A DNA stretch of 64,000 bases from Conexibacter woesei DSM 14684 (lineage in GTDB: Bacteria > Actinomycetota > Thermoleophilia > Solirubrobacterales > Solirubrobacteraceae): contig NC_013739.1 in the NCBI RefSeq assembly GCF_000025265.1, forward strand, positions 4,016,001-4,080,000. Direction: 5' to 3'. Below the pieces are notes generated by a model. It was not told the origin of the DNA, searched no databases, and saw nothing but the letters and a program-made list of their open reading frames with translations. Shown in pieces: positions 1-8,590 of the stretch. Position numbers and translations under genes: made by a program. Positions within the stretch are counted from its first letter, which is position 1. Each line of letters opens with the position of its first letter.

Positions 1-661
1 CGCCGGCGCCGTTCATCACCCCGCCGGCACCGACGAGCGGCGGCTCGACGGCGGCGGTGACGAGCTGAAGCAGCGCGAGCAGCCCGATCGCGGCGGGTGC
101 CGCGTCGTCGAACGTCCCGCGATGGCCGCCGGCCTCGGCGCCCTGAACGACGAGCGCGTCGGCGCCGGCCGCCGCGGCCGTGCGAGCCTCGTCGGGCGTG
201 GTGATCGTCACCCAGGCGGCGATGCCGTCGGCGTGGAGCGCGGCGATCTGCTCGCCGCTCGGGCAGCCGAACGTGAACGAGACGACGTCGGGACGCAGCT
301 CGTGGACGAGCGTCAGCTTCTGCTGCCAGCCGTCGTCGTCGTGGCGCGGCTCGCCGAGCGCGACGCCGTGCCGTTCCGCCTCCGTGCGCAGCGCGGCGAC
401 ATACGGCGCGACCGTCGCGTCGTCGGCCGGCTGCCCGGAGGGGACGAACAGGTTGAGCCCGAACGGCCGTCTGGTCGCCGCACGGACGGCGACGATCTCG
501 TCGGCGACATCGTCGACGCGCTTGTAGCCGGCCGCGAGGAAGCCGAGCCCGCCGGCCTCCGACACCGCCGCCGCGAGCGCAGGCGTCGACGGACCGCCGG
601 CGAGCGGCGCCTGCACGATCGGTCGGATCAGCCGGTACAACGCGAAGCGGGCGGCGGGCAT
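1..661 (-). CDS. Nitronate monooxygenase (2-nitropropane dioxygenase family), 3' end cut by window edge
   Basis: FMN-dependent TIM-barrel enzyme expected to oxidise alkyl nitronates in the cytoplasm. The visible 220 codons start MPAARFALYR and carry the family's N-terminal PIVQAPLAGG motif (residues 14-23), the FGLNLFVPSG strand and the QGAEAGGHRG segment that holds the catalytic histidine region. The stop codon lies left of the window, so about a third of the usual length is missing. The ATG at 661 puts the PIVQAP motif at the usual distance from the N-terminus. The related FabK-type enoyl-ACP reductases share this fold, so substrate is inferred, not shown. Confidence 0.85.
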   Translation of the reverse strand, partial: MPAARFALYRLIRPIVQAPLAGGPSTPALAAAVSEAGGLGFLAAGYKRVDDVADEIVAVRAATRRPFGLNLFVPSGQPADDATVAPYVAALRTEAERHGVALGEPRHDDDGWQQKLTLVHELRPDVVSFTFGCPSGEQIAALHADGIAAWVTITTPDEARTAAAAGADALVVQGAEAGGHRGTFDDAAPAAIGLLALLQLVTAAVEPPLVGAGGVMNGAG

Positions 662-852
662 CGCCGAGAACCTAGCGCGCACGAGCCGCCGCCGCGCGGC
701 GGTGGCGGCGGCGCGGCGCGAGTCGCCATCGCGCGGCACGGCCGGCGGCGGCGCAGCACGAGGCGCAGCCGCGCGGTACGGCCCATGGGCGGTGCGGCAT
801 GCGCCGCCGCCGCGCGGCACGGCCCACGGGCGGCGCGGCGCGGCGCGAGTGC

Positions 853-1680
853 TCATCCGGCGAACGAGGCGAGCAGGGCCGCGCCGACGAGCAGGAGGAC
901 CGACTGCACGAGCAGCAGCGCGACGACGAGCTGGATCTTCGGCGCCGCGCGTGCGGCCTGCTCGTCGAGACGGCGTGCGCGGGTCGAGCGGGCCTCGCGC
1001 GCCTGCGCCGCGAGCGCCTCGCCGAGCGGCGCGCCGTGGCGAGCGGCACGTTCGAGCGTCCGCACCAGGACGCCGACGCCCGGTGTCGGGCAGCGCTCGG
1101 CGAGCGCCACGAGCGCCCTCTCGCGCGGCATCCCGAGGCCGATCTCGACGGCGACCGTCCGCCACTCGCGGGCGAGCAGTCCGGTCGCGCGGTCGGCGAC
1201 GTCGCCGACCGCGCGCTCCAGCGGCAGGCCGGCGCCGAGTGCGACCCGCAGGAGGTCGAGCAGGTCGGGCAGCTCGGCCTCCATCTCGCGCCCGCGCGCG
1301 CGAGCGCGCCGACGCAGCCACAGGTCCGGTGCGACGAAGCCGCCGAGCGGGAGCACGAACGGAACGACCAGCGGCAGCCGGCCCGGCAGCAGGGCACCGA
1401 GCGGCAGCGTGAGCGCGAGGCCGAGCACGGCCGCCCCGCCCTTGATCGCCATCACGTCGCCGACCCGCAACCCGAGCGGCCGCCCCGCAGCGGCGAGGCG
1501 CGCGGCGAGGTCACGCGGCGCGGCGGGCGCGCCGACGCGGCGACCGAGCCGTGCGAGCAGCCCGACTGCGACCGCGCGCGACGAGCGCCGCCGCCGGCCA
1601 GCCGTGAGCGCGGCCAGCTCGACCAGCGCGACCGCGGCGACCGCTCCCGCCAACCCGGCGACCGCCGCCGCGCCGCTCAC
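853..1680 (-). CDS. tadC: Tad/Flp pilus inner-membrane platform protein TadC
   Basis: A type II secretion F-domain membrane protein of 275 residues that, with TadB, forms the inner-membrane platform for Flp pilus assembly. Hydrophobic segments lie near the N-terminus (VSGAAAVAGLAG onward), in the middle (GALLPGRLPLVVPFVLPLGG) and at the C-terminus (IQLVVALLLVQSVLLLVGAA). Between them is the conserved cytoplasmic helical T2SSF part with ELPDLLDLLRVALGAGLPL. The GTG start at 1680 overlaps the TadB stop as GTGA, implying translational coupling. This is the last gene of the tadABC block. No pilin or TadE/F gene is visible next to it. Confidence 0.82.
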   Translation of the reverse strand: MSGAAAVAGLAGAVAAVALVELAALTAGRRRRSSRAVAVGLLARLGRRVGAPAAPRDLAARLAAAGRPLGLRVGDVMAIKGGAAVLGLALTLPLGALLPGRLPLVVPFVLPLGGFVAPDLWLRRRARARGREMEAELPDLLDLLRVALGAGLPLERAVGDVADRATGLLAREWRTVAVEIGLGMPRERALVALAERCPTPGVGVLVRTLERAARHGAPLGEALAAQAREARSTRARRLDEQAARAAPKIQLVVALLLVQSVLLLVGAALLASFAG

Positions 1681-2522
1681 GCGACCACGCGCGCGAGGCG
1701 GCGGATCGCGACGAGCGCGACGGCCTGGAGGAAGAAGGCGAAGCCGGCGAGCCAGGCGGCGAGCGGGACCTGCGCGACCATCGCGAGCGCGCCCGGTCTG
1801 GCCAGCTCCGCGAGCGCCGCGGCGCCGATCGGCATGACGCCGACGACCAGTCCCGTGAAGCGCGCCTGCGCGGTCGTCGCGCGCGCGTCGTCGAGCAGCC
1901 GCATCGACTCCTCCTGCGCCGCGGCCAGCTCGCGCAGCAGCGTCGCGAGGTCGCCACCGGCCTCGCGCTGGAGCAGGATCGCCGCGACGAGCGTGTCGTA
2001 GGGACGGCTGTCCGCCCGGGCGCGCAGCCGCTCCAGCACGGCCGCGGTCGGCTGCCCCATCCGCAGCGCCGCCGCTGCCGCGCCCAGCTCGGCGGCCGCC
2101 GCACCCTCGGCGCCCCGCGCAGCCTCGACGAGCGCGCCGGGCACGGCGTGCCCGGCGCCGAGCGCGTCCGCGATAGCGCGGGCGACTGCCGGCGCCGCCC
2201 GCTCGAGCTCGACGCGGTAGCGACGGCGGCGCTGGTGCAGTAGCGCTCGCACCGCCCACGGCCCGCCCGCGCCGCAGGCCAGTCCCACGAGCGGGCCGGC
2301 CAACAGCCAGCCGGCGGCGAGCAGCGCGACCGCGCCGACGAGCACGAGCCGCCGCCGCTCCGGGGCGCTCGGCTCGCGCCCCTCCCGCCCCGCTCGCACC
2401 AGCGGCACGACGAGCCGGGCGAGCATCCGCGTCGGCGCCGCGCCCTCGGCCGCCGCGAGCACCTCCCACAGCGCGACGACGGCCAGCGCCGCGGCAACAC
2501 CGGCCAGCGGCGCCGCGCTCAT
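1677..2522 (-). CDS. tadB: Tad/Flp pilus inner-membrane platform protein TadB
   Basis: A 281-residue partner of TadC with the T2SSF layout: an N-terminal membrane helix (LAGVAAALAVVALWEVLAA), a second hydrophobic pair (LVLVGAVALLAAGWLLAG), the cytoplasmic helical domain with AIADALGAGHAVPGALVEAA and LLQREAGGDLATLLREL, then two C-terminal membrane helices. The ATG at 2522 overlaps the TadA stop (ATGA). An in-frame upstream extension is only a shadow of the TadA glycine/alanine tail, so I reject it as a start. Function is inferred from family and from being sandwiched between TadA and TadC. Confidence 0.82.
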   Translation of the reverse strand: MSAAPLAGVAAALAVVALWEVLAAAEGAAPTRMLARLVVPLVRAGREGREPSAPERRRLVLVGAVALLAAGWLLAGPLVGLACGAGGPWAVRALLHQRRRRYRVELERAAPAVARAIADALGAGHAVPGALVEAARGAEGAAAAELGAAAAALRMGQPTAAVLERLRARADSRPYDTLVAAILLQREAGGDLATLLRELAAAQEESMRLLDDARATTAQARFTGLVVGVMPIGAAALAELARPGALAMVAQVPLAAWLAGFAFFLQAVALVAIRRLARVVA

Positions 2523-3940
2523 GACACGCCACCGCCCGCCGCACCGCCAGCCGCCACGCCGCCCACCGCACCGCCAGCCGCCACGCCATCCGCCGTACCG
2601 CCCGCCGCACCGCCAGCCGCCACGCCACCCGCCGCACCGCCAGCCGCCACGCCACCCGCCGCACCGCCAGCCACCACTCCACCGCCGCCCGCCCCACCCC
2701 CACTCCACCCGGCTGCCTCCAGCCGCTCCGCCAGCTCGGCGGGGAGCGGGGCGCGCCAGGCGGCGCGCTCGCCGCGGCGGGAGTACAGCTCGCGGGTGCC
2801 GACGCCGCCGGCCGTGCGGACGACCTCGCAGACGCTGACGACCCGCCGGCTGCCGTCGCGCTCGCGCCGCTGGTGCACGACGACGTCGATCGCGCCCGCG
2901 ACCTGCTCTCGGATCGCCGCGTGCGGCAGCGCGACGTCGGCCATCAGGGCGAGCGTCTCGATCCGCCGCAGCGCCTCCTCGGCCGAGCCGGCGTGAACGG
3001 TCGAGAGCGAGCCGTCGTGCCCGCTCGCCATCGCGCTCAGCATGTCGAGCGCCTCGCCCCCGCGCACCTCGCCGACGACGATCCGGTCCGGCCGCATCCG
3101 CAGCGCGTTGCGCACCAACCGCCGGATCGTCACCTCGCCGCGCCCCTCCAGCGACGCCGGCCGCGCCTCCAACCGCACCACGTGCGGCTGGCGCAGCCGC
3201 AGCTCGGCGGCGTCCTCGATCGTCACGATCCGCTCACCGTCGGGGATGAAGCTCGACAGCGCTCCGAGCGTCGTCGTCTTGCCGGAGCCGGTGCCGCCGC
3301 TCACCAGCAGCGTGAGCCGTGCGCGCACGCACGCGCGCAGGAGGTCGCGCAACGACGGGTCGATCGTGCCGGCCGCGACGAGGTCCTCGGGGCCGAAGCC
3401 GCTGCGGCGGAAGCGGCGGATCGTCAGCACCGGTCCGTCGAGCGCCAGCGGCGGGATCACGACGTTCACGCGCGACCCGTCCGGCAGCCGCGCGTCGCAC
3501 AGTGGCGCCGCCTCGTCGACGCGCCGGCCGAGCGGCGCGAGGATCCGCTCGATCGCGTGGCGCAGCTCCTCGACCGAGGCGAACACGACGTCGGTCGGCT
3601 CGATCCGCCCGCGCCGCTCGACCCACACCGAGACCGCCCCGCCGACGCCGTTGACCATCACCTCGTCGACGCTCGGATCGGCGAGCAGCGGCTCCAGCGG
3701 CCCGAGACCGAACGCCCGCTGCGCGACCCGCCGGCGCAGCTCCTCCCGCTCCGGCTCGCTCAGCAGCGCCGCATCGCGCTCGACCAGCGCCGCGATCCGC
3801 GCGGGCGCCTCGCCGCCCTCCTGCCCCGCATCGCGCACGAGCCGCTCACGCAGCTCGCCGGCTGCGTCGTCGAGGGCTCGTGCGCGATCGGTCACGAGGT
3901 ACAGAGGGCTGCAGCGGCCGTACTTCGCCCCCTCCACCAC
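2519..3940 (-). CDS. tadA: Tad/Flp pilus assembly ATPase TadA (CpaF)
   Basis: Hexameric secretion ATPase that powers Flp pilus assembly at the cytoplasmic face of the membrane. Residues about 70-170 are the N-terminal domain (DPSVDEVMVNG). The Walker A GGTGSGKTT is at 215-223, Walker B RIVVGEVRG at about 286-294, and the His box HDGSLSTVHA follows. From about residue 415 to the end the protein changes into a low-complexity Gly/Ala/Val tail made of a 9-residue repeat, which is not a family feature. The start is uncertain: ATG at 3940 or GTG at 3895 (VTDRARALDD), since the first 15 residues look poorly conserved. It is divergent from the gene starting at 3966. Confidence 0.85.
   Translation of the reverse strand: MVEGAKYGRCSPLYLVTDRARALDDAAGELRERLVRDAGQEGGEAPARIAALVERDAALLSEPEREELRRRVAQRAFGLGPLEPLLADPSVDEVMVNGVGGAVSVWVERRGRIEPTDVVFASVEELRHAIERILAPLGRRVDEAAPLCDARLPDGSRVNVVIPPLALDGPVLTIRRFRRSGFGPEDLVAAGTIDPSLRDLLRACVRARLTLLVSGGTGSGKTTTLGALSSFIPDGERIVTIEDAAELRLRQPHVVRLEARPASLEGRGEVTIRRLVRNALRMRPDRIVVGEVRGGEALDMLSAMASGHDGSLSTVHAGSAEEALRRIETLALMADVALPHAAIREQVAGAIDVVVHQRRERDGSRRVVSVCEVVRTAGGVGTRELYSRRGERAAWRAPLPAELAERLEAAGWSGGGAGGGGVVAGGAAGGVAAGGAAGGVAAGGAAGGTADGVAAGGAVGGVAAGGAAGGGVS
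2541..2690 (-). repeat. 27-bp in-frame tandem repeat encoding the TadA tail
   Basis: On the plus strand the core gcaccgccagccgccacg recurs at 2541, 2568, 2607, 2634 and, imperfectly at its end, 2661. The spacings are 27, 39 (27+12), 27 and 27. All spacings are multiples of 3, so copies add or remove the residues GGVAAGGAA in the TadA tail without breaking the frame. Copy number is likely to vary between strains. Confidence 0.85.
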
Positions 3941-3965
3941 CGCGGCGCGTACCGTTCACAGCGCG

Positions 3966-4550
3966 ATGCTGTTCCGCCAGCACCTCCACCCCGGCCTCGC
4001 CGACGGCTCGGTCACGCTCGCGTTCCGGCGCTGGAGACGACCGACGGTGAAGGCGGGCGGGACGCTGCGCTCGCCCATCGGCGTGCTCGCGATCGACGCC
4101 GTCGACGTCGTGCCGGCGCACACGATCAGCGACGACGACGCCCGCCGCGCCGGCGCGGCCGACCGCGCCGCCCTGCTGCGCGAGCTGAGAGCCGGCGAGA
4201 ACGACGAGATCCACCGGATCGCCTTCCACCACGTCGGTGCCGACCCGCGAACCGCCCTGCGCGAGGACGGCGACCTCTCGCCCGAGCAGCTCGACGCGCT
4301 GCGCGCGCGGCTCGCGCAGATCGACGCGCGCAGCGGCCGCGGCGCGTGGACGGTCGCGACGCTGGAGCTGATCCGCGCGCATCCCGGCACGCGCGCCGGC
4401 GACCTCGCGGCCAGAGTTCAGCGCGAGAAGCTGCGCTTCAAGACCGACGTGCGCAAGCTGAAGGAGCTGGGCCTGACCGAGAGCCTCGGGACCGGCTACC
4501 GGCTCTCGCCGCGCGGCGAGGCTCTGATGACGGCGATCGACGCCGGCTGA
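3966..4550 (+). CDS. ASCH/PUA-like N-terminal plus winged-helix-like C-terminal protein, unknown role
   Basis: A 194-residue cytoplasmic protein. The N-terminal half (FRQHLHPGLADGSVTLAFRRW, then RPTVKAGG and the IDAVDVVP strand) resembles ASCH/PUA-like RNA- or nucleotide-binding folds. The C-terminal 60 residues (LELIRAHPGTRAGDLAARV, then KTDVRKLKELGLTESLGTGY) read like a winged helix. The ATG at 3966 leaves only 25 bp to the divergent tadA start, so promoters must overlap one of the two coding regions or tadA must start at 3895. Its 3' end overlaps the opposite-strand CWC gene by 55 bp. The fold assignment is by eye; function is unknown. Confidence 0.6.
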   Translation: MLFRQHLHPGLADGSVTLAFRRWRRPTVKAGGTLRSPIGVLAIDAVDVVPAHTISDDDARRAGAADRAALLRELRAGENDEIHRIAFHHVGADPRTALREDGDLSPEQLDALRARLAQIDARSGRGAWTVATLELIRAHPGTRAGDLAARVQREKLRFKTDVRKLKELGLTESLGTGYRLSPRGEALMTAIDAG

Positions 4551-4759
4551 CGCGGCGCCGCCAGCTGCGCGATCGACCTCGCCGCCAGCGCCTGGAGGCA
4601 CGCGGGACAGAGGCAGCTGTCGTACAGGCCGCGCAGCCGTGCAAGCGTCGCGGGGTCGAGCGCGACCTCGCCGCACCAGCAGTGGCCGGCGTCCGCGCCG
4701 CAGCCGAAGCGGGCGCCGCACGCCTCGCAGCTCTGTTCTCGCAGCTCCATCTCCGCCAT
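4496..4759 (-). CDS. Cysteine-rich CWC family protein
   Basis: An 87-residue protein with the Cys_rich_CWC pattern: CEACGARFGCG, then GHCWCG, then CLCPAC, giving eight cysteines that could bind zinc. The family has no established function. I chose ATG 4759 (MAEMELRE) because GGAGAG lies 8-9 bases upstream; an ATG at 4786 lacks such a site. The last third (about 25 residues after the final CPAC) is Ala/Arg-rich and overlaps the convergent neighbour, so it may be little constrained. Confidence 0.7.
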   Translation of the reverse strand: MAEMELREQSCEACGARFGCGADAGHCWCGEVALDPATLARLRGLYDSCLCPACLQALAARSIAQLAAPRQPASIAVIRASPRGESR

Positions 4760-4822
4760 ATCTTGGCGCTCTCCGCGCAGAAACACGCAAGTCTGCGCGC
4801 GTGCGGCCGATCACGGTGGGTG

Positions 4823-6157
4823 ATGAGCGTCGAGCTCGCCGATTCCCCCTTCCCTGCCGCGGACGACGTCGCGATCGCACGACAGCCGATCCACGACCGC
4901 TGGACGCGCGTCGTCGGCTACGAGCTGCTGTTCCGCGGGACGAGCGACCGCGCTGACTTCGACGAGGAGCGCGCGACCGCCAGCGTGATCGCCGAGACGT
5001 TCACCGGGATCGGCGTCGGGGCGGTCGTCGGACGGCGGCCCGCGCACGTGCGCGTCTCGCGCCGGTTCCTGCTCGAACTGCACGCGTTCGCGCTCCCGGC
5101 CGACCGCGTCGTGCTGGAGGTCGACGCCTCCGACGCCGACGACGCCGCCGTGCGCGCCGTGCTCGAACGGCTCGCCGAGGAGGAGTACCGCATCTCACTC
5201 GTGTGCGACCCGCACGGAGCGGTCCCGCCCCCGCCGATCACGCGCCTGGCCGACAGCATCAAGCTCGACGTCGGCAGCATGTCGCCGGACGAGCTGACCA
5301 ACTGCGCCGGCCGCTACGGCGACGCGACGAGCACGCTGATAGCCGCCGGCGTCGACACGCCGGAGCTGCTGCGGCGCTGCCGTGCGCTAGGCTTCCACGG
5401 CTTCCAGGGGTTCTTCTTCTGCACCCCGGATCTCGTCCACACGCACGTCCCGCCGACGACGCGGCTGAACGAGCTGCGATCGCTCGCCGGGCTCTACTCG
5501 CAGACGATCTCGTTCGAGGAGTTCGAGCGGATCATCACGCGCGACGTCGGGCTCAGCTACCGGCTGCTCGTCTACCTCAACTCGGCGTTCTTCAACCTGC
5601 CGCGCCACGTCGCCTCTGTGCGCGAGGCGCTGATGATGCTCGGGATGCGCGCCGTGCGCCGCTGGGCAGCGCTGATCGCGCTCTCGGGCGACGAGGACAA
5701 GCCGGGCGAGCTGACCGTGACCGCGCTGCTGCGCGGCCGCATGTGCGAGCTGATCGGCCGCCATCGACCGGCGGCGAACGCCGGCGCCGACGCCTTCTTC
5801 ACGGTCGGCCTCTTCTCCGTCATGGACGCAATCCTCGACGCGCCGCTGGAGCAGGTGCTCGACGCGCTCCCGCTGACCGAGGAGACGCGGGTCGCGCTGC
5901 TGGAGCGCAGCGGGCCGATGGGCGAGGCGCTCGCCGCCGTCGTCGCGTACGAGCGCGGAGACCTCGCCGCCGTCGAGCGGATCCTGCCGGGCCTGCCCGT
6001 CACCGAGCTGTATCTCGCTGCCGTGCACTGGGCCGACGCCGCCTGCGGCGCGCTCGACGAGGGCGGCAGCGACGCGGAGGACGAGGACGCGGACGCGCCT
6101 CAGGTCAGCGGCGAGGACGACGGCGCCGACGCACCGCCCAGCTCGACCGGCGACTGA
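4823..6157 (+). CDS. EAL-HDOD signalling protein (YuxH/CdgJ type), EAL site degenerate
   Basis: A 444-residue cytoplasmic protein. The N-terminal EAL-like domain begins AIARQPIHDRWTRVVGYEL. The catalytic EAL signature reads ELL, and the loops expected for metal binding are not obvious, so c-di-GMP hydrolysis is unlikely and binding or protein contact more likely. From about residue 225 (SLAGLYSQTISFEEFERI) an HDOD domain follows, with LVYLNSAFFNLPRHVASV typical of the family. The C-terminal 30 residues are highly acidic. ATG 4823 follows GGTGGG. It converges with, and overlaps by 58 bp, the membrane HD-GYP gene, and lies close to tad genes. A role in pilus or motility control is inference. 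Confidence 0.82.
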   Translation: MSVELADSPFPAADDVAIARQPIHDRWTRVVGYELLFRGTSDRADFDEERATASVIAETFTGIGVGAVVGRRPAHVRVSRRFLLELHAFALPADRVVLEVDASDADDAAVRAVLERLAEEEYRISLVCDPHGAVPPPPITRLADSIKLDVGSMSPDELTNCAGRYGDATSTLIAAGVDTPELLRRCRALGFHGFQGFFFCTPDLVHTHVPPTTRLNELRSLAGLYSQTISFEEFERIITRDVGLSYRLLVYLNSAFFNLPRHVASVREALMMLGMRAVRRWAALIALSGDEDKPGELTVTALLRGRMCELIGRHRPAANAGADAFFTVGLFSVMDAILDAPLEQVLDALPLTEETRVALLERSGPMGEALAAVVAYERGDLAAVERILPGLPVTELYLAAVHWADAACGALDEGGSDAEDEDADAPQVSGEDDGADAPPSSTGD

Positions 6158-7470
6158 GCCGAGCGCAGCGACGCGCTCGTCGCCGCCGAGCGCTCCTCCT
6201 CCGGCAGCTCCCGCGCGACCACGCGCACGATCGCGTCGACGACCTCCGGGGCGAACTGGCGTCCGGCGTGCTCGCGCAGCTCCTCCAGCGCGGCCCTCGT
6301 CGAGCGTGCCTGGCGATAGGAGCGGTCGGTCGTCATCGCGTTGAACGCGTCGCAGGCCGCGACGACGGTCGCCTCGCGCGGGATCGTCCGCTCCGTCAGC
6401 CCGTCGGGGTAGCCGCCGCCGTCCCAGCGCTCATGCGAGGCGCGCACGATCCGGCCGATGTCGGCGAGCGGGCCGCCGACGCGGTCGAGCATCCGCTGCC
6501 CCTCGATCGTGTGGGACTTCATCAGCTCCCACTCGCGCTCGTCGAGCGGACCCGGTCTGTTGATGATCTCGGTCGGGATCACGATCTTGCCGATGTCATG
6601 GAGCAGCGCCGCCAGCTCGACGTTGTGGCGCTCGCGCACGTCGAGCCCCAGCTCGTCGGCGACCTCCAGCGACAGCGCGACGACGCCGCGCGTGTGGTCG
6701 CCGCCGGTGTACTCGTCTGCGTCCTCGAGCAGGTCGCCGAGCAGCATCGCGATGCCGCGGTACGCGCCGCCGAGCTCGAGCGCCTGCTCCAGCCGCTCGT
6801 TGCGCTCGCGCGCGAAGACGGTCAGCAGCAGTGCGAGCGGCAGCACGAGCAGGAACGCGTAGGGACGGTCGACCGACGCCATCGCCGCCAGCACGCCGAG
6901 CGGCGTCAGCAGCGCGTCGACGAGCCAGACCCATTCGAGCGCGCGCAGCTGATCGCGCAGCGGTATGTCGAGCGCGAGCTGCGCCCGCACCGCCGAGACG
7001 ACGAACTCGATCGCGAACTGCGCCAGCAGCGCCGGGATCAGCCAGACCCAGTCGCCGCCGGTCGGGTCGACCGCGCCTGCCGCCAGCAGGACCAGCGCTG
7101 GGCCGATCGCGTGCCACGCGTCGCCGGGCAGCATCAGCATCCGCGCCGGGTGCAGCACGCCGCGCGCGTAGTCGGGCAGGTTGCCGACGACCATGCCGAG
7201 CAGGACCAGCAGCGGGACCAGCTCGGTCGGCAGCGTGTAGAGCATCGTCACGAAGACGAGCTGCGTCGGCACCGTGTGCCCGGCGCCGGCGTAGAAGCGC
7301 ACGTGCGAGAGCGCGCCGTACGCGAGCACGAGCACGATCGCCGGGCCGAGGTCGAAGGAGCGGCCGGAGTCGAGCAGCAGCGCGACCGCCGTCGCGACGA
7401 CGAGGAACGGCGCCCCGAGCGCCAGCTCGGCGCGGTACTCGTGCGCGGACGGGGCGTCGGCGCGGGTCAT
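6100..7470 (-). CDS. Membrane-anchored HD-GYP domain phosphohydrolase
   Basis: A 456-residue protein predicted to hydrolyse c-di-GMP. The first about 220 residues contain roughly six hydrophobic segments (for example APFLVVATAVALLL and AFLLVLPLALLLTVF), forming a membrane sensor region. The HD-GYP domain follows, with HDIGK at 291-295 and SHERWDGGGYP downstream, so metal and GYP residues are kept. Start ATG 7470 places the first membrane helix about 18 residues in; an upstream ORF extension is low complexity. Its 3' end overlaps the EAL-HDOD gene on the other strand, which may give antisense coupling of the two signalling genes. Confidence 0.85.
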   Translation of the reverse strand: MTRADAPSAHEYRAELALGAPFLVVATAVALLLDSGRSFDLGPAIVLVLAYGALSHVRFYAGAGHTVPTQLVFVTMLYTLPTELVPLLVLLGMVVGNLPDYARGVLHPARMLMLPGDAWHAIGPALVLLAAGAVDPTGGDWVWLIPALLAQFAIEFVVSAVRAQLALDIPLRDQLRALEWVWLVDALLTPLGVLAAMASVDRPYAFLLVLPLALLLTVFARERNERLEQALELGGAYRGIAMLLGDLLEDADEYTGGDHTRGVVALSLEVADELGLDVRERHNVELAALLHDIGKIVIPTEIINRPGPLDEREWELMKSHTIEGQRMLDRVGGPLADIGRIVRASHERWDGGGYPDGLTERTIPREATVVAACDAFNAMTTDRSYRQARSTRAALEELREHAGRQFAPEVVDAIVRVVARELPEEERSAATSASLRSAQSPVELGGASAPSSSPLT

Positions 7471-7733
7471 CGGGAGGGCGGCCCCGCGGGCGCCGGAGCC
7501 GGGGTCGGGGTCGGGGTCGTGATCCAGCGCCGGGACGCGGTCCGATCGGACACACGCGATGGCACGGCGGCGCTCGCCGCAGTGGACGCTTGGACAGTGG
7601 GGGGCGCGGCGCACGGGCCGGCGATGGTGGCGAGCTGTCTCCTTGACATGCGCTCTCGCAGTGGATCGGCGCGGGTGGCCGATCCCTTGAGCGGTGAGAG
7701 CACATTTCGTTCACGGTGAGCTGTCACGGAGAC

Positions 7734-8426
7734 TCACCGCAGCCGCTCGTCGACCGCGAGCCCGGCACGCCCCCGCGCCCGGTCCTGCGGGGCGCGCGGA
7801 AGCAGGCGCAGCTCGCGCGCGAAGCTCTGCGCGGCCGCGAGATAGACCGCCTGGCGGACGGTCACGCGCAGCGAGGCGGCGACCCGCGCGCCCGCTCCGG
7901 CGTCGTCCGCACCGATCTCCGCGGCCGGCGGCGCGGCGGCCGCGAGCACCTCGACGTCCTCCAGCGCGAGGACGGTCTCACCCGGCCTGTCACCGTCCGT
8001 GTCACGGGTGACGAGCACGTCGACGCGCGAGCCGGCGACGATCGACTCCGGGTCGCCGAGCGCGACGACCTCCGCGACGCGCTCGCCGCGACCGACCGGG
8101 ACCGCGGCCGCGGCCGGCGTGCGCAGCGACGCGCCGGTGACGTAGGCGCCCACCGGAAGCGCGACCGCGGCCTGGGCGCCGTCCAGCACCGCCGGATCGG
8201 TCAGCGCGTCCGGCGGCGCGTAGCGGCGCGGCAGCGAGCGCAGCGCCGGGCGCGCGTCGGCGAGCGGCGCGCCCGCGGCGACCGGCGCGCGCGTGACGAG
8301 CACGTGCGTGAGCGGACCCAGCGCCTGTCCCAGCGCGGCCTCGCGCCGCTGCACGCTCGACGCCGCGATCGCGCCGAGCAGCAGCGCCAGCGCGAGCAGC
8401 AGCAGCGCACGACGACGGCGCGTCAT
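7734..8426 (-). CDS. cpaB: Flp pilus assembly protein CpaB (SAF domain)
   Basis: A 230-residue protein with an N-terminal signal anchor (ALLLLALALLLGAIAASSV) and a periplasmic/extracytoplasmic SAF/RcpC region (VLVTRAPVAAGAPLADA, VALPVGAYVTGASL, AGSRVDVLVTRDT). CpaB proteins act in Tad pilus biogenesis at the cell surface. ATG 8426 follows GGAGGCGGGGCG, a strong ribosome site, so the 55-residue proline-rich upstream extension is not used. It lies about 3.8 kb from the tadABC genes on the same strand, separated by signalling genes, so the Tad locus is broken up. Confidence 0.75.
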   Translation of the reverse strand: MTRRRRALLLLALALLLGAIAASSVQRREAALGQALGPLTHVLVTRAPVAAGAPLADARPALRSLPRRYAPPDALTDPAVLDGAQAAVALPVGAYVTGASLRTPAAAAVPVGRGERVAEVVALGDPESIVAGSRVDVLVTRDTDGDRPGETVLALEDVEVLAAAAPPAAEIGADDAGAGARVAASLRVTVRQAVYLAAAQSFARELRLLPRAPQDRARGRAGLAVDERLR

Positions 8427-8590
8427 CGCCCCGCCTCCGAGGAGCGCGGCAGCCCGGGTCGGCGCGGCTGGAAGCGGCGCGGATCGGGGAGCTGGACGCG
8501 GCGCCGTGCGGGGAGCTGGACACGGTCGGGTCGCGCCGGGAGCCGCGGGCGGCCTGGGCGCCGCGGCCGGCGCGGGCGGACGCGGCGCCA

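Noticed and set aside
662-852. GC-rich degenerate repeats (gcgcggcacggcc type) between tadC and the nitronate monooxygenase gene
   Set aside because: Copies are imperfect and irregularly spaced; no hairpin or gene stands out, so I treat it as spacer.
2873-4822. Open frame upstream of, and in frame with, the EAL-HDOD gene
   Set aside because: It runs antisense through tadA with Arg/His-rich low-complexity translation; the real start with the conserved ARQPI motif is at 4823.
7471-7733. Small gene between cpaB and the HD-GYP gene
   Set aside because: Frames here have no start with a ribosome site and no recognisable protein; the gap fits promoter and leader sequence.
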